DNA of 64,000 nt. It comes from Gammaproteobacteria bacterium. Lineage in GTDB: Bacteria > Pseudomonadota > Gammaproteobacteria > Francisellales > CACEW01. The position numbers and the translations under genes are program-made. This document shows positions 9,977 to 21,972 of this stretch, piece after piece. Numbering within the stretch: the stretch's first letter is position 1; every line of letters starts with the position of its first letter. Below the pieces are notes generated by a model. That model saw only the letters and a program-made list of their open reading frames with translations. It did no database searches and was not told where the DNA came from. Location of the stretch: NCBI GenBank assembly GCA_029256015.1, contig JAQSYQ010000009.1:1-64000 (forward strand). Direction: 5' to 3'.

Positions 9977-10540
9977 CTATTCACTGTGTTTATAACAGGA
10001 TTGTAAGTGATCGTTTACCATTCCCACCGCCTGCATAAAAGCATAGCAGATGGTTGAGCCTACAAATTTAAATCCTCTTTTTTTTAGTTCTTTGCTTAAT
10101 TGGTCGGAAAGCTCAGTTCTGCTGGGAACCTCACTCATGGTCTCCCACGAATTGCTAATGGGCTTTCCCTCTACAAAGCCCCACAAAAAATCTGAAAAGC
10201 TTTGCTGCTCTGTCAGTTTTAAATAGGCCTGTGCGTTAGTGATAGCGCTTTCTATTTTTAAACGATTGCGGATAATGCCGGGGTTTTGTATTAGCTCTTC
10301 AATTTTTTTGGAGTCAAATCGGGCTATTTTTTCCGGGTTAAACTGCATAAAAGCCTCGCGATAGGCTTCTCTTTTCTTTAGAACGGTGATCCAGCTTAGT
10401 CCAGCTTGAGCTCCCTCCAATATCAAAAACTCAAATAATTTAATGTTGTCAAAAAGAGGTTGGCCCCATTCTTGGTCATGGTAAGCTTCGTAGAGGGGAT
10501 TTCCCAAGCACCAGGGACAACGAGAGACGGGGCGACCCAT
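9977..10540 (-). CDS. tag: DNA-3-methyladenine glycosylase I
   Basis: RCPWCLGNPLYEAYHDQEWGQPLFDNIKLFEFLILEGAQAGLSWITVLKKREAYR. Confidence 0.96.
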   Translation of the reverse strand: MGRPVSRCPWCLGNPLYEAYHDQEWGQPLFDNIKLFEFLILEGAQAGLSWITVLKKREAYREAFMQFNPEKIARFDSKKIEELIQNPGIIRNRLKIESAITNAQAYLKLTEQQSFSDFLWGFVEGKPISNSWETMSEVPSRTELSDQLSKELKKRGFKFVGSTICYAFMQAVGMVNDHLQSCYKHSE

Positions 10541-11496
10541 TACAACAATGCTAATAGTTGTTGTTCAAGCTTGACGATATCCTGGGCGAATAATCTGATG
10601 CCCTCAGCCAGCTTTTCAGTGCCCATCGCATCTTCATTTAACATCCAGCGAAAACGAGGTTCATCAAGTTGAATGCGCTGAATATCCATCGCTTTTGAGT
10701 CTTTGACAGACAAACGCTGTGATAAATCGCCTTGGGCCTGTTGCAGTTCAGCAAGTAGATTAGGGCTAATCGTTAAGAAGTCACAGCCAGCCAGCTCTTC
10801 AATTTGTCCGATATGGCGAAAGCTTGCTCCCATTACCACGGTAGGGTAGTCAAATTTACGGAAATAATGATAGACCTTGCTTACAAAAACCACGCCGGGG
10901 TCTTCATGGGCAGCGTAGTCGCGATTTAAATTCTTTTTATACCAGTCATAAATCCGGCCAACGAAAGGCGAGATCAAGGTAATTCCCGCATCAGCACAGG
11001 CTACTGCTTGAGCAAAGTTAAACATTAGAGTCAGGTTGCAGTGAATGCCTTCCTTTTCGAGTTTTTCAGCGGCTTGAATGCCTTCCCAGGTAGAGGCGAT
11101 TTTAACCAATATCCTTTCACGGCTAATGCCTTGGTTTTCATAAAGTTCAATTAATTCATGGGCTTGTCTGATATTGGCTTCAACATCAAAAGACATTCTG
11201 GCATCGACTTCTGTGGAAACTCGTCCCGGAATGAGTTTTAAAATTTCAATACCGAAATTCACGGCAAGCTTATTCATGGCTGCTTTAAGCTGCTGAGACT
11301 TGTCATTGGATTGGCGCTTAGCAAATTCAACCGCTTCCGCCACTAAATGCTGATATTCTGGAACCGCAGCAGCTTTTAAAATTAGGCTTGGGTTGGTCGT
11401 TGCATCCTGGGGGGAATAGCGTTCTATCGATTTAATATCTCCCGTATCAGCCACTACCGTGGTCATTTTTTTAAGCTGTTCAAGTTTATTTGTCAT
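10540..11496 (-). CDS. tal: Transaldolase
   Basis: [43 protein letters not shown]. Confidence 0.97.
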   Translation of the reverse strand: MTNKLEQLKKMTTVVADTGDIKSIERYSPQDATTNPSLILKAAAVPEYQHLVAEAVEFAKRQSNDKSQQLKAAMNKLAVNFGIEILKLIPGRVSTEVDARMSFDVEANIRQAHELIELYENQGISRERILVKIASTWEGIQAAEKLEKEGIHCNLTLMFNFAQAVACADAGITLISPFVGRIYDWYKKNLNRDYAAHEDPGVVFVSKVYHYFRKFDYPTVVMGASFRHIGQIEELAGCDFLTISPNLLAELQQAQGDLSQRLSVKDSKAMDIQRIQLDEPRFRWMLNEDAMGTEKLAEGIRLFAQDIVKLEQQLLALL

Positions 11497-11614
11497 AAGC
11501 TACTCCTTAAGCATAGAGGCCTATCATAGCAAATTTAAAAAATAAAAGAATGGACCCAACTGGGGAATAAGCCATCCGTAATATATAATAAGCTCATAGC
11601 GCTAGGGATATTTT

Positions 11615-12514
11615 ATGGAACGTTCTTTCAAGGCAGATTTTTTTCTATTACTCACTACATTGATATGGGGCGGGACTTTTCCGTTAATTGAAAATGCGGT
11701 GGCATACATTGACCCTACATGGTTTGTGGCGATTCGGTTTTTGTTTGCGAGCTTGTTTTTATTGCCCTGGATTTTTATCGATTTGCATCGAAGCAATCGA
11801 AAGCTGCTGGTAGGGGGGCTTATCTTAGGAGCCATTAACGCCAGCTCTTTTATTTTACAGACCATGGGTTTGAAAACAGTTGATGCGCCGACCACGGCTT
11901 TTATAACGAGCACCTATGTCATCATGGTCCCTTTTTTGCTGCCATTATTTAAGCTAGGCAAGGCCAAAAAGCTTGATATATTATGCTCGATGATTTGTTT
12001 GGGGGGGCTGTATGCCCTGACAAATTCGCATTGGACCCATTTGTCAGCCGGTGAAATCTTGGTATTAGCCTGTGCTGTTTTTACTGCACTGGGAATTGTC
12101 TATCTTCAAAAAATTTCTCGATCTGGCGAAAACTTGCCTTTACTGGCTTTTTATCAAATTTTATTTGTGGTGCCGATTGCAGGAGCCTTTGCCGTAAAAG
12201 CTTCGCCACAGCTTCCCGTTTTAAATCACACTGTAATATTTGCGCTGCTTTATTGCTCGCTGTTTGCTACGGCGATTGCCTTATTTTTGCAAACTACTTT
12301 TCAGCGCCAAACCAGCGCGACCCATGCTGCCATTATTTATTCCCTGGAGCCTATATTCGCCAGCCTGTTTGCTTGGGCATTTAATGATGCCCACATCGGC
12401 CGAAATATCCTATTTGGAGGCAGCCTGATAATACTGAGCATTATTATGGCTGAAGCTGGTCAGATTTTTCTTAAAATCGATTTTGTTAAGAAATGGCTTA
12501 ACGCTTTGCTTTAG
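11615..12514 (+). CDS. EamA/DMT-family transporter
   Basis: ~10 hydrophobic segments; FLLLTTLIWGGTFPLIENA and duplicated EamA layout. Confidence 0.85.
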   Translation: MERSFKADFFLLLTTLIWGGTFPLIENAVAYIDPTWFVAIRFLFASLFLLPWIFIDLHRSNRKLLVGGLILGAINASSFILQTMGLKTVDAPTTAFITSTYVIMVPFLLPLFKLGKAKKLDILCSMICLGGLYALTNSHWTHLSAGEILVLACAVFTALGIVYLQKISRSGENLPLLAFYQILFVVPIAGAFAVKASPQLPVLNHTVIFALLYCSLFATAIALFLQTTFQRQTSATHAAIIYSLEPIFASLFAWAFNDAHIGRNILFGGSLIILSIIMAEAGQIFLKIDFVKKWLNALL

Positions 12515-12563
12515 GAAGCAAAATAGTTAAAAGCATGCTAAAGCCAGCATTGTGGCTTTGATT

Positions 12564-14261
12564 CTATGCTGGGCTTACATCATTAGCTAAAGAGAGTGGT
12601 GGAACCTTTGCTCCCTGCTCTCCTGGTGTTCCGAATGGCGGAGATCCCTGGAGGCCATGTACTACTAATGCTGGTAAATTTGAACGAGCTGTTGTAGAGG
12701 CGCCCGTTGATCCTTGAGGAGCTCTTGCTGGTACCTGGGGCAGCGCAGCTTCTTGAGCCGCTCCAGCTGGTGCCTCTGCCCTCGCTGGTTCTTGCACTTG
12801 AAGCGCCTGGGCTGCTACTGTTGCTGGCACTTGTGCGGTTGCTTGCTCTTGAGCTGTTCCTGCTGGTATCTGGACTACTTCTGCTTCGGCTATAGTGGCT
12901 TGCGTATCCGCTGGGGCTTGTTGTCCTGACAACTCGATGTCACGGGTGCTTGGCAGTTCAGAGGGTAGGGCAGCTCTAATTTCTGTCAGCCATTCCTCGG
13001 CTTCTGCTTGTGGATCTTCTGCATTTTTCAAACGCTCCGTTATAGTTTCAATATCAATGACAGAGAGCCTAGAGTCATTTATCATTTCACAGAAAACATA
13101 AGCTATAGCATCAAGGGTTGCTTGTTTTTCATAGATATACATCCAAGTGGAATTGGCATTCATTTGCGAACCGATAAGAAAGGCAACAATTTGTAGGAAA
13201 ATCTGCATTCCTCTTATGGCTTCAAAGCTAAATGTCGTGTCGTCAGGAGAAGGCGTGGATCCCATAATGACCGTGGCAATGGCAGAAAATCCCGAGGATA
13301 CTATCAAAGTAAGCCAGAGCTTATTTCTAATCCAGCGATCGCTTCGGACATCTCTAATCGTTGCCAAAAGCTCAGTGCTTATTACACGACGTCCCAATAT
13401 AGGCAAGCTTTGATTACTAAGATAATTAGTCAATGTCCAAAGTACATTGAGCGGAGCTAAAAATAAACAGCCGATGGCTTCAACTAAGTATTTGGCCTCA
13501 ATAGGAATATCCCCGTAATGGCTGCCAAATATAAAGGTGAGTGCCGCACTGATTTTAGCATGAGCAGAAACAGTATAAATCAAGGCTAAAACTGTCATAG
13601 AGATAGGCCAAATTAAGGCTTCCCAACCGCGGGCTTGGTAATCTCTCCCAATATTGACAGCGATTTGCAGAAAGCGGCTGTTGCCTCTTCTCCAATAGTA
13701 AAAATGTTCTAAAGCTTGACCATTTAAGATCACCCTTAAAGCCATCATAGCGATACCTAAAGGCCATGCTATGGACGTTGGGACAAAATCTAATGTCTGA
13801 CCCGGAGCTGTAGCCTTTAATACTAAGGCAAGAAAAATGCTGGCGGGTAATAAGCCAGGCAGCATTAAGGCTAGCCGATTTCTGGCTCCATGCCAGTCAA
13901 GGTCGGTTATGTTTTTCCAAGTGTCCCTTCCGGTAAGATAAAATAAAACTGCGTTAATTGCGGCAGCGCAGCCTGTTAGCCAAAGAACACCGACTAATGC
14001 GCCTGCTGAGGTGCCAAAATCATCTGAAGCCGAATAAAAGGAGGTAATGGCATAAATAAAGAGAGCTAATGTGGCGGTACCCACTCCAAAGAAAACGGCA
14101 GTTCTAGTATAATCCTGGTGAATGGCCTGACTAGCTGGAACAGAGGAATTAGGCAGATTTCCTGCCACTGCCTGAGCGACTGCGGAGGGTTGAGGAGACG
14201 CCGTATCTGCTGAGTTGATGCTTCCTAGTAAAGGCTGTTGAGCATTTCCATTAAGATACAT
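12564..14261 (-). CDS. Hypothetical polytopic membrane protein with Ala/Pro/Gln-rich repetitive C-terminal tail
   Basis: Several TM segments, then repeated (A/V)QxPAxxA units. Confidence 0.65.
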   Translation of the reverse strand: MYLNGNAQQPLLGSINSADTASPQPSAVAQAVAGNLPNSSVPASQAIHQDYTRTAVFFGVGTATLALFIYAITSFYSASDDFGTSAGALVGVLWLTGCAAAINAVLFYLTGRDTWKNITDLDWHGARNRLALMLPGLLPASIFLALVLKATAPGQTLDFVPTSIAWPLGIAMMALRVILNGQALEHFYYWRRGNSRFLQIAVNIGRDYQARGWEALIWPISMTVLALIYTVSAHAKISAALTFIFGSHYGDIPIEAKYLVEAIGCLFLAPLNVLWTLTNYLSNQSLPILGRRVISTELLATIRDVRSDRWIRNKLWLTLIVSSGFSAIATVIMGSTPSPDDTTFSFEAIRGMQIFLQIVAFLIGSQMNANSTWMYIYEKQATLDAIAYVFCEMINDSRLSVIDIETITERLKNAEDPQAEAEEWLTEIRAALPSELPSTRDIELSGQQAPADTQATIAEAEVVQIPAGTAQEQATAQVPATVAAQALQVQEPARAEAPAGAAQEAALPQVPARAPQGSTGASTTARSNLPALVVHGLQGSPPFGTPGEQGAKVPPLSLANDVSPA

Positions 14262-14393
14262 CAGTCGCTCCTTGCATAAAATAGCTCCAACTTTTCGATC
14301 ATGCGTAATCTAGCACAAGTGAATGCTGAAAAGAACTGGGCAATAAATTTATTATCCGTTATCATAGCCCGCAATTCAAATCGAGGATTATTT

Positions 14394-16070
14394 ATGGATC
14401 GTCAATATATATTTCAAATGAACAGAGTGGGCAAAGTCGTCCCTCCCAAGAAGGAAATCCTTAAGAATATTTCCCTATCATTTTATGACGGCGCAAAAAT
14501 TGGAGTGCTTGGCTTAAACGGCTCGGGTAAATCCACTTTGCTTCGGATTATGGCTGGAGTAGACCAGGAATTTATTGGGGAAGCTATCCCCAGAAAAGGC
14601 ATTAAAATTGGCTATTTGCCTCAAGAACCTCAGCTCGATCCCAATAAAGATGTAAGAGGGAATGTGGAAGAAGCGGTCTCTGAAATCAAAGACATGCTAA
14701 AGCGCTTTGATGAGATCTCCATGAAGTTCTGCGAACCCATGTCTGATGATGAGATGAATAAGTTATTGGCAGAACAGGGCGAACTTCAAAATAAAATCGA
14801 TGCCTGCAATGCCTGGGAAATCGACAGAACTTTAGAAATTGCGGCGGATGCCTTGCGCCTTCCTGCTTGGGACGCTGATGTTAACAAGCTTTCAGGAGGA
14901 GAAAAACGCCGAGTGGCTTTATGCCGATTGCTTTTATCTAACCCCGATATGTTATTACTGGATGAGCCTACCAACCACTTGGATGCTGAATCAGTGGCTT
15001 GGCTTGAGCGCTTTTTACAGGAGTTTAAAGGAACTGTAGTGGCCATCACCCATGACCGTTATTTCTTAGACAATGTGGCTCAATGGATTTTGGAGCTAGA
15101 CCGCGGGCATGGTATTCCGTTTGAAGGCAACTATTCTTCCTGGCTTGAGCAAAAAGAGAAACGCTTAGAAATGGAAGAAAAACAACAGTCCGCTCGCCAA
15201 AAAGCGATGAAAGAAGAGCTGGAGTGGGTCAGATCGGGCACTAAAGGCCGTCATGCTAAGTCCAAAGCACGTTTGGCAAGGTTTGAAGAGCTGAGCTCTC
15301 AGGAATTCCAGGCTCGTAACGAAACTCGTGAGCTTTATATTCCACCCGGACCTCGATTGGGTGAATTGGTATTTGAAATCAAGCACTTAAATAAGAGCTT
15401 TGGTGATCGTATGCTTATCGATGATCTGAATATGCTGGTTCCAGCAGGAGCTGTAGTCGGGATTATCGGGCCAAACGGTGCCGGTAAGTCTACCTTCTTT
15501 AAAATGCTGATAGATCAAGAGCAGCCTGATTCTGGGGAAATCAAAAAAGGTGAAACAGTCGTATTGTCTTATGTTGACCAAAGTCGTGATACCTTGGACA
15601 GCAAAAAAACTGTATGGGAAGAGCTTTCCGACGGCCTGGATATGATCACAGTTGGCAAATATCAGACCCCCTCTCGGGCTTATGTAGGCCGCTTTAACTT
15701 CAAAGGTGATGCTCAACAAAAGCATATCGGTGAGCTTTCAGGGGGCGAGAGAAACCGAGTGCATTTAGCCAAGTTGCTGAAAAGCGGCGGTAACGTGCTC
15801 TTATTAGACGAACCAACCAACGACCTTGATGTTGAGACACTGCGGGCCCTTGAAGAAGCGATTGAAGCTTTCCCAGGCTGCGTATTTGTGATCTCGCATG
15901 ATAGATGGTTCCTTGATAGGATTGCGACTCATATTTTAGCGTTTGAGGGCGATAGCCATGTGGAATGGTTTGCCGGTAACTATGCGGACTATGAAGAAGA
16001 TAAGAAGCGCCGATTAGGTGATCAGGCCGTGGATCCTCATCGGATTAAGTACAAAAAATTAACTCATTGA
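14394..16070 (+). CDS. ettA: Energy-dependent translational throttle protein EttA (ABC-F)
   Basis: Two ABC domains, [43 protein letters not shown]; start [20 protein letters not shown]. Confidence 0.95.
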   Translation: MDRQYIFQMNRVGKVVPPKKEILKNISLSFYDGAKIGVLGLNGSGKSTLLRIMAGVDQEFIGEAIPRKGIKIGYLPQEPQLDPNKDVRGNVEEAVSEIKDMLKRFDEISMKFCEPMSDDEMNKLLAEQGELQNKIDACNAWEIDRTLEIAADALRLPAWDADVNKLSGGEKRRVALCRLLLSNPDMLLLDEPTNHLDAESVAWLERFLQEFKGTVVAITHDRYFLDNVAQWILELDRGHGIPFEGNYSSWLEQKEKRLEMEEKQQSARQKAMKEELEWVRSGTKGRHAKSKARLARFEELSSQEFQARNETRELYIPPGPRLGELVFEIKHLNKSFGDRMLIDDLNMLVPAGAVVGIIGPNGAGKSTFFKMLIDQEQPDSGEIKKGETVVLSYVDQSRDTLDSKKTVWEELSDGLDMITVGKYQTPSRAYVGRFNFKGDAQQKHIGELSGGERNRVHLAKLLKSGGNVLLLDEPTNDLDVETLRALEEAIEAFPGCVFVISHDRWFLDRIATHILAFEGDSHVEWFAGNYADYEEDKKRRLGDQAVDPHRIKYKKLTH

Positions 16071-16255
16071 GTTTTTAGTAGGCTTGCAGCCTGAGCGGCC
16101 CTACTTTTTCTCTACAGCAAAAAAAAGTAGGCAAAAAGTGCCGGCCCTGCACAGGCTTCTCCTTGAAAAGGCTTCGCTCAAGCTTAAGTACCGGCACAGT
16201 GGAAGTCCATTTCAGTGTGCCTTCAAGCGCCTGTGGCCATGGGCGATAAAAGAAA

Positions 16256-16356
16256 ATCCACCCCAGCCCTCCTTTAGAAAAGGAGGGGGCTAGCTTCTTC
16301 CTTTATCAAAGGAACATGCTAGTTCCCCTCTTTGCAAAGAGGGGCTAGGGGAGATT
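16256..16356. repeat. Repeat family B copy 2
   Basis: ccaccccagccctcctttagaaaaggaggggg...ctctttgcaaagaggggctaggggagattt. Confidence 0.85.
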
Positions 16357-16373
16357 TTCTCTCATTCATTACA

Positions 16374-16408
16374 TGATCCGATCAAATACAAAAAACTGAC
16401 TCACTAAG
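16374..16408 (+). pseudogene. Duplicated ettA 3'-end fragment ([10 protein letters not shown])
   Basis: gatccgatcaaatacaaaaaactgactcactaag resembles ettA end catcggattaagtacaaaaaattaactcattgag ([10 protein letters not shown]). Confidence 0.8.
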
Positions 16409-16886
16409 GCTTGATGGTTTTAGCTAAATCGTGGGCTTGGACCCTTGCTGCCGAAGAAATTGCTCCCACTGGGCTAGCTACAGCATAAACGGAGCTGACA
16501 GGAGCTTTTTTTATAGAATCAAGTTTACCTAACAGTCTTAGACCTGTTTCTGATTCAATAGCAGATCGGCCAATGGCTAGGTAAATAGAGTCTTCGACAA
16601 ATTGAAGATATTTACTTATGTGCGCTTCAAAGTTTGAAGAAACTGTTAATAAATCATCAAGTAAAGGCGCATATTGGGTTTTTTGCATAGCAGATATTAA
16701 GGGTGCTGCCTGTTCTTTTGGGAGAGTGCCGGCAATTTCTTGGCCGTGCTTGTTATTAATTTTTATGGATGAAAGGTGGCTGAGGGAAGGCTGGTCTATT
16801 TTTAATGTTGATGTACCAAATTTCAAAGTATGAGTCGTCACGCCACTCTTAATTGCTATTTGATATCCCACTGAAATTTCCTCCAT
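16404..16886 (-). CDS. Hypothetical protein
   Basis: 160-aa ORF; Ala/Ser-rich end. Confidence 0.55.
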   Translation of the reverse strand: MEEISVGYQIAIKSGVTTHTLKFGTSTLKIDQPSLSHLSSIKINNKHGQEIAGTLPKEQAAPLISAMQKTQYAPLLDDLLTVSSNFEAHISKYLQFVEDSIYLAIGRSAIESETGLRLLGKLDSIKKAPVSSVYAVASPVGAISSAARVQAHDLAKTIKP

Positions 16887-16930
16887 GAAATTACAGAGTA
16901 TTATACTTGAAATTTTGCTATATAAAAATT

Positions 16931-17395
16931 CTAACTTTTCTCAGTGGCTCGCAGCATTTTTTCAATTTCGGCTTTAAAGGATTCCAAGTCCTGGAAGCGG
17001 CGATAGACTGAAGCAAACCTTACATAGGCTACATCATCCAGCTTTCTCAGCTCATCCATAACCCACTCACCAATTTGATCGGAAAGAATTTCCTTTTCAC
17101 CGGTAGCACGGATTTTGTGAATAATGTTCATGACTGAGGCATCGATATCAGCAGTACTGACCGGGCGTTTTTCCAAAGCCCTTAGCATACCGTTTCTTAA
17201 GCGGTCTTCTTCAAATGAAACCCGAGACTGGTCTCGCTTAATGACTCGAGGCATGATCAACTCTACGGTTTCGTAAGTGGTAAATCTTTCATTACAGTGA
17301 GAACAGATACGACGTCTTCTTACCTGATTAACTTCATTAACCAAGCGGGAATCCATCACTTTGGTATCTTCTGCCTGACAAAAAGGGCAATTCAT
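16931..17395 (-). CDS. nrdR: Transcriptional repressor NrdR
   Basis: [42 protein letters not shown]. Confidence 0.97.
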   Translation of the reverse strand: MNCPFCQAEDTKVMDSRLVNEVNQVRRRRICSHCNERFTTYETVELIMPRVIKRDQSRVSFEEDRLRNGMLRALEKRPVSTADIDASVMNIIHKIRATGEKEILSDQIGEWVMDELRKLDDVAYVRFASVYRRFQDLESFKAEIEKMLRATEKS

Positions 17396-17424
17396 AAAGC
17401 TCCTTGACTCAAAATTCCATCCAA

Positions 17425-18684
17425 TTACAGCTTAGTATATACAGGGAATTTTGCACAGATTTTTAATACATTCTGTTTAACCTGCTCTATAGCCTTGGCA
17501 TCTTGTGCATTTTCTAATAAGTCGGCAATCCAATTAGCTAGTTGCTCCGCTTCTGTTTCTTTAAAGCCGCGAGTGGTAATAGCGGGGCTACCGATTCTTA
17601 TTCCACTTGTCACAAATGGAGACTGCTTATCTCCGGGAATGGCATTTTTATTAACGGTAATATTGGCAAGACCTAAAACTGCTTCTGCATCTTTGCCTGT
17701 AATATTTTTGTCGCTTAAATCCAATAAAATCAAATGGTTATCTGTGCCGTTTGAAACTACTTTAAAGCCTCTTTGCATAAGCACTTCTGCCATTTTTCGG
17801 GCATTTTTAATCACTTGGGCTTGATAGGTTTTGAAATCAGGTTGAAGTGCTTCCAAATAAGCAACTGCTTTGGCCGCAATCACATGCATTAACGGGCCGC
17901 CTTGAGTTCCTGGGAATATCATAGAGTTAAGTTTTTTCTCAATCTCAGGATTAGCTTTGGCTAAAATCATTCCGCCTCTTGGGCCCCTTAAAGTTTTATG
18001 AGTGGTAGTCGTGACTACATCTGCAATGTTAATGGGGCTCGGGTAGACTCCTGCTGCCACTAAACCTGCCACATGGGCCATATCAACAAACAAATAAGCC
18101 CCCACTTTATCTGCAATCTCGCGGAACTTTTGCCAGTCTACTACTCGAGAATAAGCGGAAAATCCCGCTATAATCATTTTAGGTTTATGCTCTAAAGCCA
18201 GCCTTTCCACTTCAGCGTAGTCAATTAGGCCAGTTTCATGATTGACCCCGTATTGAATGGCATTAAATAACTTCCCTGAGAAGTTTACTTTAGAGCCGTG
18301 AGTTAGATGTCCGCCATCGGCCAGGCTCATGCCTAATATGGTATCTCCGGGCTGCAGCAAAGCAAAGTAAGCTGCGGCATTAGCTTGAGAGCCAGAATGA
18401 GGCTGCACATTAGCATAGGCTGCACCAAATAATTGTTTGGCACGCTCAATAGCCAACTCTTCGGCAATATCTACGAATTCACAGCCGCCGTAATATCTTT
18501 TATGAGGATAACCCTCAGCATATTTATTGGTTAGTTGAGAGCCTTGAGCTTCTAGAACTCGGCGACTTACATAGTTTTCCGAAGCGATTAGCTCGATGTG
18601 CTCTTCCTGGCGTCTGTTTTCAGACTCTATGGCCTTGGCAAGTTCTGGGTCAAATGCAGCAATATTGGGTGTGTTGAGGTCCAT
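17425..18684 (-). CDS. glyA: Serine hydroxymethyltransferase
   Basis: [44 protein letters not shown]; start [16 protein letters not shown] at 18684. Confidence 0.97.
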   Translation of the reverse strand: MDLNTPNIAAFDPELAKAIESENRRQEEHIELIASENYVSRRVLEAQGSQLTNKYAEGYPHKRYYGGCEFVDIAEELAIERAKQLFGAAYANVQPHSGSQANAAAYFALLQPGDTILGMSLADGGHLTHGSKVNFSGKLFNAIQYGVNHETGLIDYAEVERLALEHKPKMIIAGFSAYSRVVDWQKFREIADKVGAYLFVDMAHVAGLVAAGVYPSPINIADVVTTTTHKTLRGPRGGMILAKANPEIEKKLNSMIFPGTQGGPLMHVIAAKAVAYLEALQPDFKTYQAQVIKNARKMAEVLMQRGFKVVSNGTDNHLILLDLSDKNITGKDAEAVLGLANITVNKNAIPGDKQSPFVTSGIRIGSPAITTRGFKETEAEQLANWIADLLENAQDAKAIEQVKQNVLKICAKFPVYTKL

Positions 18685-18871
18685 GAGTATTCTCCTTAAA
18701 TACATTTTAGATAGTGTAAACCAGTTCGGCTTCTTTAAAAATGGCAAATTTTTAATTTGCTGCATAGGGATGTTTCTTCCTTTTGCTAAGTTCGATGCAT
18801 GCTCTTAAGCAAATCTTAAGGGTAGTATGTTAATTTATCAGCTGAGATTTTAACCAGAGAGGAGCTCGCGT

Positions 18872-19488
18872 TTGCCGGGAGCCAGTAAAGTATTAGTTAA
18901 AGCAGCTAGAGACCGCAATCTTGCACTAGTTAAGGTTCTGTTGGATGCTGGAGCTGATCCTGATATTTCAACGGAGGATGGGGTCACCGCTTTGCATGTG
19001 TCTTGTTTGGTAGGGGAATTGGCCATAGTACAAGCATTGCTAGCCGCTAAAGCAAATCCTAATCTTGTTAATTATGAAGGCTGCACTGCTTTGCATTTGG
19101 CTTGTTCTATAGACAGAGCTGATATAGTGCGGGCTTTGCTGCTTGCTGGAGCTGATCCAAATATACAAGATCCACAAGGTAGGGCCCCTTTACATGAAGC
19201 TTGTACAGAAGGCAATGCAGAAATAATTAAGGATTTACTAAAAGCCGGTGCTAACCCGCTATTAAGAGCTTGGGAACTAAATTTTTTCAATTTGCTAAAA
19301 AAACAAATCCTGATGTTTTCACCGATGAAATTTTATGGGAATTTAAAAAAGAATGGTCTTGGGCTAAACGAGGGCCTTTTTTACAGCTGCGCTATGAAGA
19401 TGACGAAAGGCGCCGTATTCCTAAAGCTAGAGAGCAAGGCAGACCAGGGGAGTCTGCTTCTGGCGAGTCGTCTTCACCGACGCCTTAA
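18872..19488 (+). CDS. Ankyrin-repeat protein, C-terminal part in the -1 frame (ORFs 18872..19501 and 19270..19488)
   Basis: ANK repeats DGVTALHVSCLVGELAIVQALLAAKANPN / EGCTALHLACSIDRADIVRALLLAGADPN; coding-like sequence moves to the -1 frame near 19275-19302. Confidence 0.75.
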
Positions 19489-19616
19489 ACTTAATCTTTA
19501 ATTGGCTGGTTCTTATGCCTTATTTATACAAAGAAATACCCCTTGACAAATGCCGTTTTGCGAGGCATTATTGCACGTCAAAATTTAACTCGGCGAATTG
19601 ATTGGAGTAAGCAGCC

Positions 19617-19883
19617 TTGGCAAATATTAAATCTGCAAAAAAACGTATTATACAGTCTGAAAAGAACCGTAAGCACAATGCTAGCATGCGTTCTATGATG
19701 CGTACCACCATTAAAAAAGTGGTAGTGGCTCTTGACGCTGGCAATAAAGAACAAGCCCAAGAAGCTTATAACGCTATGCAAAAAGTAGTTGACCGTTATG
19801 CTGATAAAGGTCTGATTCACAAGAATAAAGCAGCTCGTCATAAGAGCCGCTTGAGCGCAAGAATTAAAGCTTTAAGCGCTTAA
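19617..19883 (+). CDS. rpsT: 30S ribosomal protein S20 (TTG start)
   Basis: [35 protein letters not shown]. Confidence 0.97.
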   Translation: MANIKSAKKRIIQSEKNRKHNASMRSMMRTTIKKVVVALDAGNKEQAQEAYNAMQKVVDRYADKGLIHKNKAARHKSRLSARIKALSA

Positions 19884-19900
19884 TTTCAAAGCTTTAAAAG

Positions 19901-19925
19901 AACCGGCCAAGTGCCGGTTTTTTTT
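19901..19925 (+). terminator. rpsT intrinsic terminator
   Basis: aaccggccaagtgccggtttttttt. Confidence 0.85.
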
Positions 19926-20021
19926 ATCAGTATTATACAAAAATAGCTCAAATTAATTTATAAAACCCTATATATTATATATCCTTGGACTTTTGGATAA
20001 TTGGTCTTGTAAGGAGTCAAT

Positions 20022-20597
20022 ATGCTTTTAATTAACTCAGAACAAATGGTTGTAGCAGGGCATAAACAAGAGCTTATAAGTACTTTTCACCAGATTCCAA
20101 AAAGAAAAGGCTGTCTTGAATTGGAAATGAACTGTCAGTCATCAGCTACAGCCCTAGCTTTATTTGTGTCTGCATTGTATGAGGTTCTCAGAGATAAAAA
20201 GATAGATAGCCCAGTTAAGGTCTATGTAAAGCAGGAAGGACCACTTAGGATCGGTGATTTCGAAAAAGAATTTAGCAGAGTGTTGAGCAAGGAACAAAAC
20301 GAATTAGTAGGGATCTCTGTAGGAAAGCCTAATAAATTTGTATTTGGTATGCAAATCATTTTACAGCAGTCTAAGCTAAAGAATATTCCCACTAATTCTC
20401 CCTATTCAGTGAGTGCCTCAAGTGCCTCAAGTGCTACCATAGAGCCCATGGACTTGGAGACGCCAAGCAAAAATAAATCCGCCGGCTATAATTCTTCACT
20501 ATTTGCTAACGCCTTGACATTATTTTGCTCATGTTTTAGTAAATATAGTAGGCTTCGTGAAGAGAGTGAAAAGCCTTTTATTGGTAACCCTAAATAA
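20022..20597 (+). CDS. Hypothetical protein
   Basis: 191-aa ORF with 'aaggag' upstream; Ser/Ala microrepeat. Confidence 0.6.
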   Translation: MLLINSEQMVVAGHKQELISTFHQIPKRKGCLELEMNCQSSATALALFVSALYEVLRDKKIDSPVKVYVKQEGPLRIGDFEKEFSRVLSKEQNELVGISVGKPNKFVFGMQIILQQSKLKNIPTNSPYSVSASSASSATIEPMDLETPSKNKSAGYNSSLFANALTLFCSCFSKYSRLREESEKPFIGNPK

Positions 20598-20604
20598 GAG
20601 ACCT

Positions 20605-21657
20605 ATGACTTCAGTCAATTTTCAACTCGAAGTTCTCTCTTGGTTTGACCAATATGGTCGCAAAGATTTGCCATGGCAAAAAAATATTAATGCCTACCGA
20701 GTTTGGGTATCTGAAATTATGCTGCAACAGACCCAGGTTAGCACCGTGATTCCTTATTTTGAACGATTTATGCGGCGATTCCCTGCTATTCAAGACTTGG
20801 CTAAAGCTGATATTGATGAAGTTTTGCAGCATTGGGCAGGTTTGGGTTATTACGCCAGAGGGAGAAATTTACATAAAGCTGCCAAAATCATAGTAGAACA
20901 ATATCAAGGCCAATTCCCGCAAGATTTAGAATCCGTCAGCAGCTTGCCCGGCATTGGTCGGTCCACTGCCAGCGCTATTTTAGCGATTGCTAATAATCAA
21001 GCTTTGCCTATTTTGGACGGCAATGTGAAAAGGGTCTTAGCAAGATTTGCAGGAGTTAAAGGTTGGCCTGGGGAAAAAAAGGTGGAAGCTAGGCTTTGGC
21101 ACATTGCTGAAGAGTTGATGCCTTATACAAGAACGGCTGATTACACTCAAGCCATGATGGACCTTGGGGCAACGACCTGCACCCGAACTAAGCCTTTATG
21201 CAGTTTGTGCCCAATTAAAGCAGGCTGCCATGCTTTTAAAACCCACAGCATTGCTGAATACCCCGGCAAAAAACCTGCCAAAGCCTACCCACAAAAATCG
21301 GCTTATTGCATGCTGCTAAGCTGGGATAATCAGATTTTGCTGGAAAAGCGCCCCAACAAAGGTATCTGGGGCGGCCTATGGGTACCGCCTTTTTTTGATT
21401 CTATGCTTGAGCTTGAAGAGTGGCTTAGCCAAAATGGCTTAACTTTAAATAAAAAGCTTCATAGTACTCGTAGCCATAAATTTACTCATTACGAGCTTTT
21501 ATACACCCCAGTACTGATAGAATTACAGGAAAGCGCTGATCATCTTTCAGGAAGCTGGTATGATAGTGGCTCATTGGCCCAAATAGGTCTGCCGGCCCCG
21601 ATTAAAACCTTATTAAGAGAACATTATGAGCAGAATGATTTATTGCAAAAAGCTTGA
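20605..21657 (+). CDS. mutY: A/G-specific adenine glycosylase
   Basis: [35 protein letters not shown], Fe-S Cys cluster [17 protein letters not shown]. Confidence 0.96.
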   Translation: MTSVNFQLEVLSWFDQYGRKDLPWQKNINAYRVWVSEIMLQQTQVSTVIPYFERFMRRFPAIQDLAKADIDEVLQHWAGLGYYARGRNLHKAAKIIVEQYQGQFPQDLESVSSLPGIGRSTASAILAIANNQALPILDGNVKRVLARFAGVKGWPGEKKVEARLWHIAEELMPYTRTADYTQAMMDLGATTCTRTKPLCSLCPIKAGCHAFKTHSIAEYPGKKPAKAYPQKSAYCMLLSWDNQILLEKRPNKGIWGGLWVPPFFDSMLELEEWLSQNGLTLNKKLHSTRSHKFTHYELLYTPVLIELQESADHLSGSWYDSGSLAQIGLPAPIKTLLREHYEQNDLLQKA

Positions 21658-21895
21658 TAAGCAAGCAGAAGGCTTAGATTTTCCTCCCTACCCCGGCGAA
21701 CTAGGCAAAAAAATCCATGAACATATTTCAAAAGAAGCCTGGGGCATGTGGCTTAATCATCAAACCATGCTAATTAATGAATATCGCCTGAATATGCTTG
21801 ACCCACAAGCCAGAGACTTTTTGAAAAAAGAGATGGAAAAATTTCTGTTCGGGGAAGGCTCTGAAAAACCGGCGGGTTATGTTCCAACTGAATAA
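21626..21895 (+). CDS. yggX: Probable Fe(2+)-trafficking protein
   Basis: [53 protein letters not shown]. Confidence 0.95.
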   Translation: MSRMIYCKKLDKQAEGLDFPPYPGELGKKIHEHISKEAWGMWLNHQTMLINEYRLNMLDPQARDFLKKEMEKFLFGEGSEKPAGYVPTE

Positions 21896-21972
21896 ATAGA
21901 TTTATTGATCACAGCAAATTTATTTGTTATTTTGATCAAATAGCATAAAAAAGATCTAAACAATGTCTCAAT

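Noticed and set aside
12707-13413. Plus-strand ORFs opposite the membrane-protein gene
   Set aside because: Leu/Cys-rich or low-quality translations antisense to the Ala/Pro repeat and TM-coding region; composition artefacts.
16084-16293. ORF 16084..16293
   Set aside because: Made of intergenic repeat sequence (ends NPPQPSFRKGGG from repeat B); no homology pattern.
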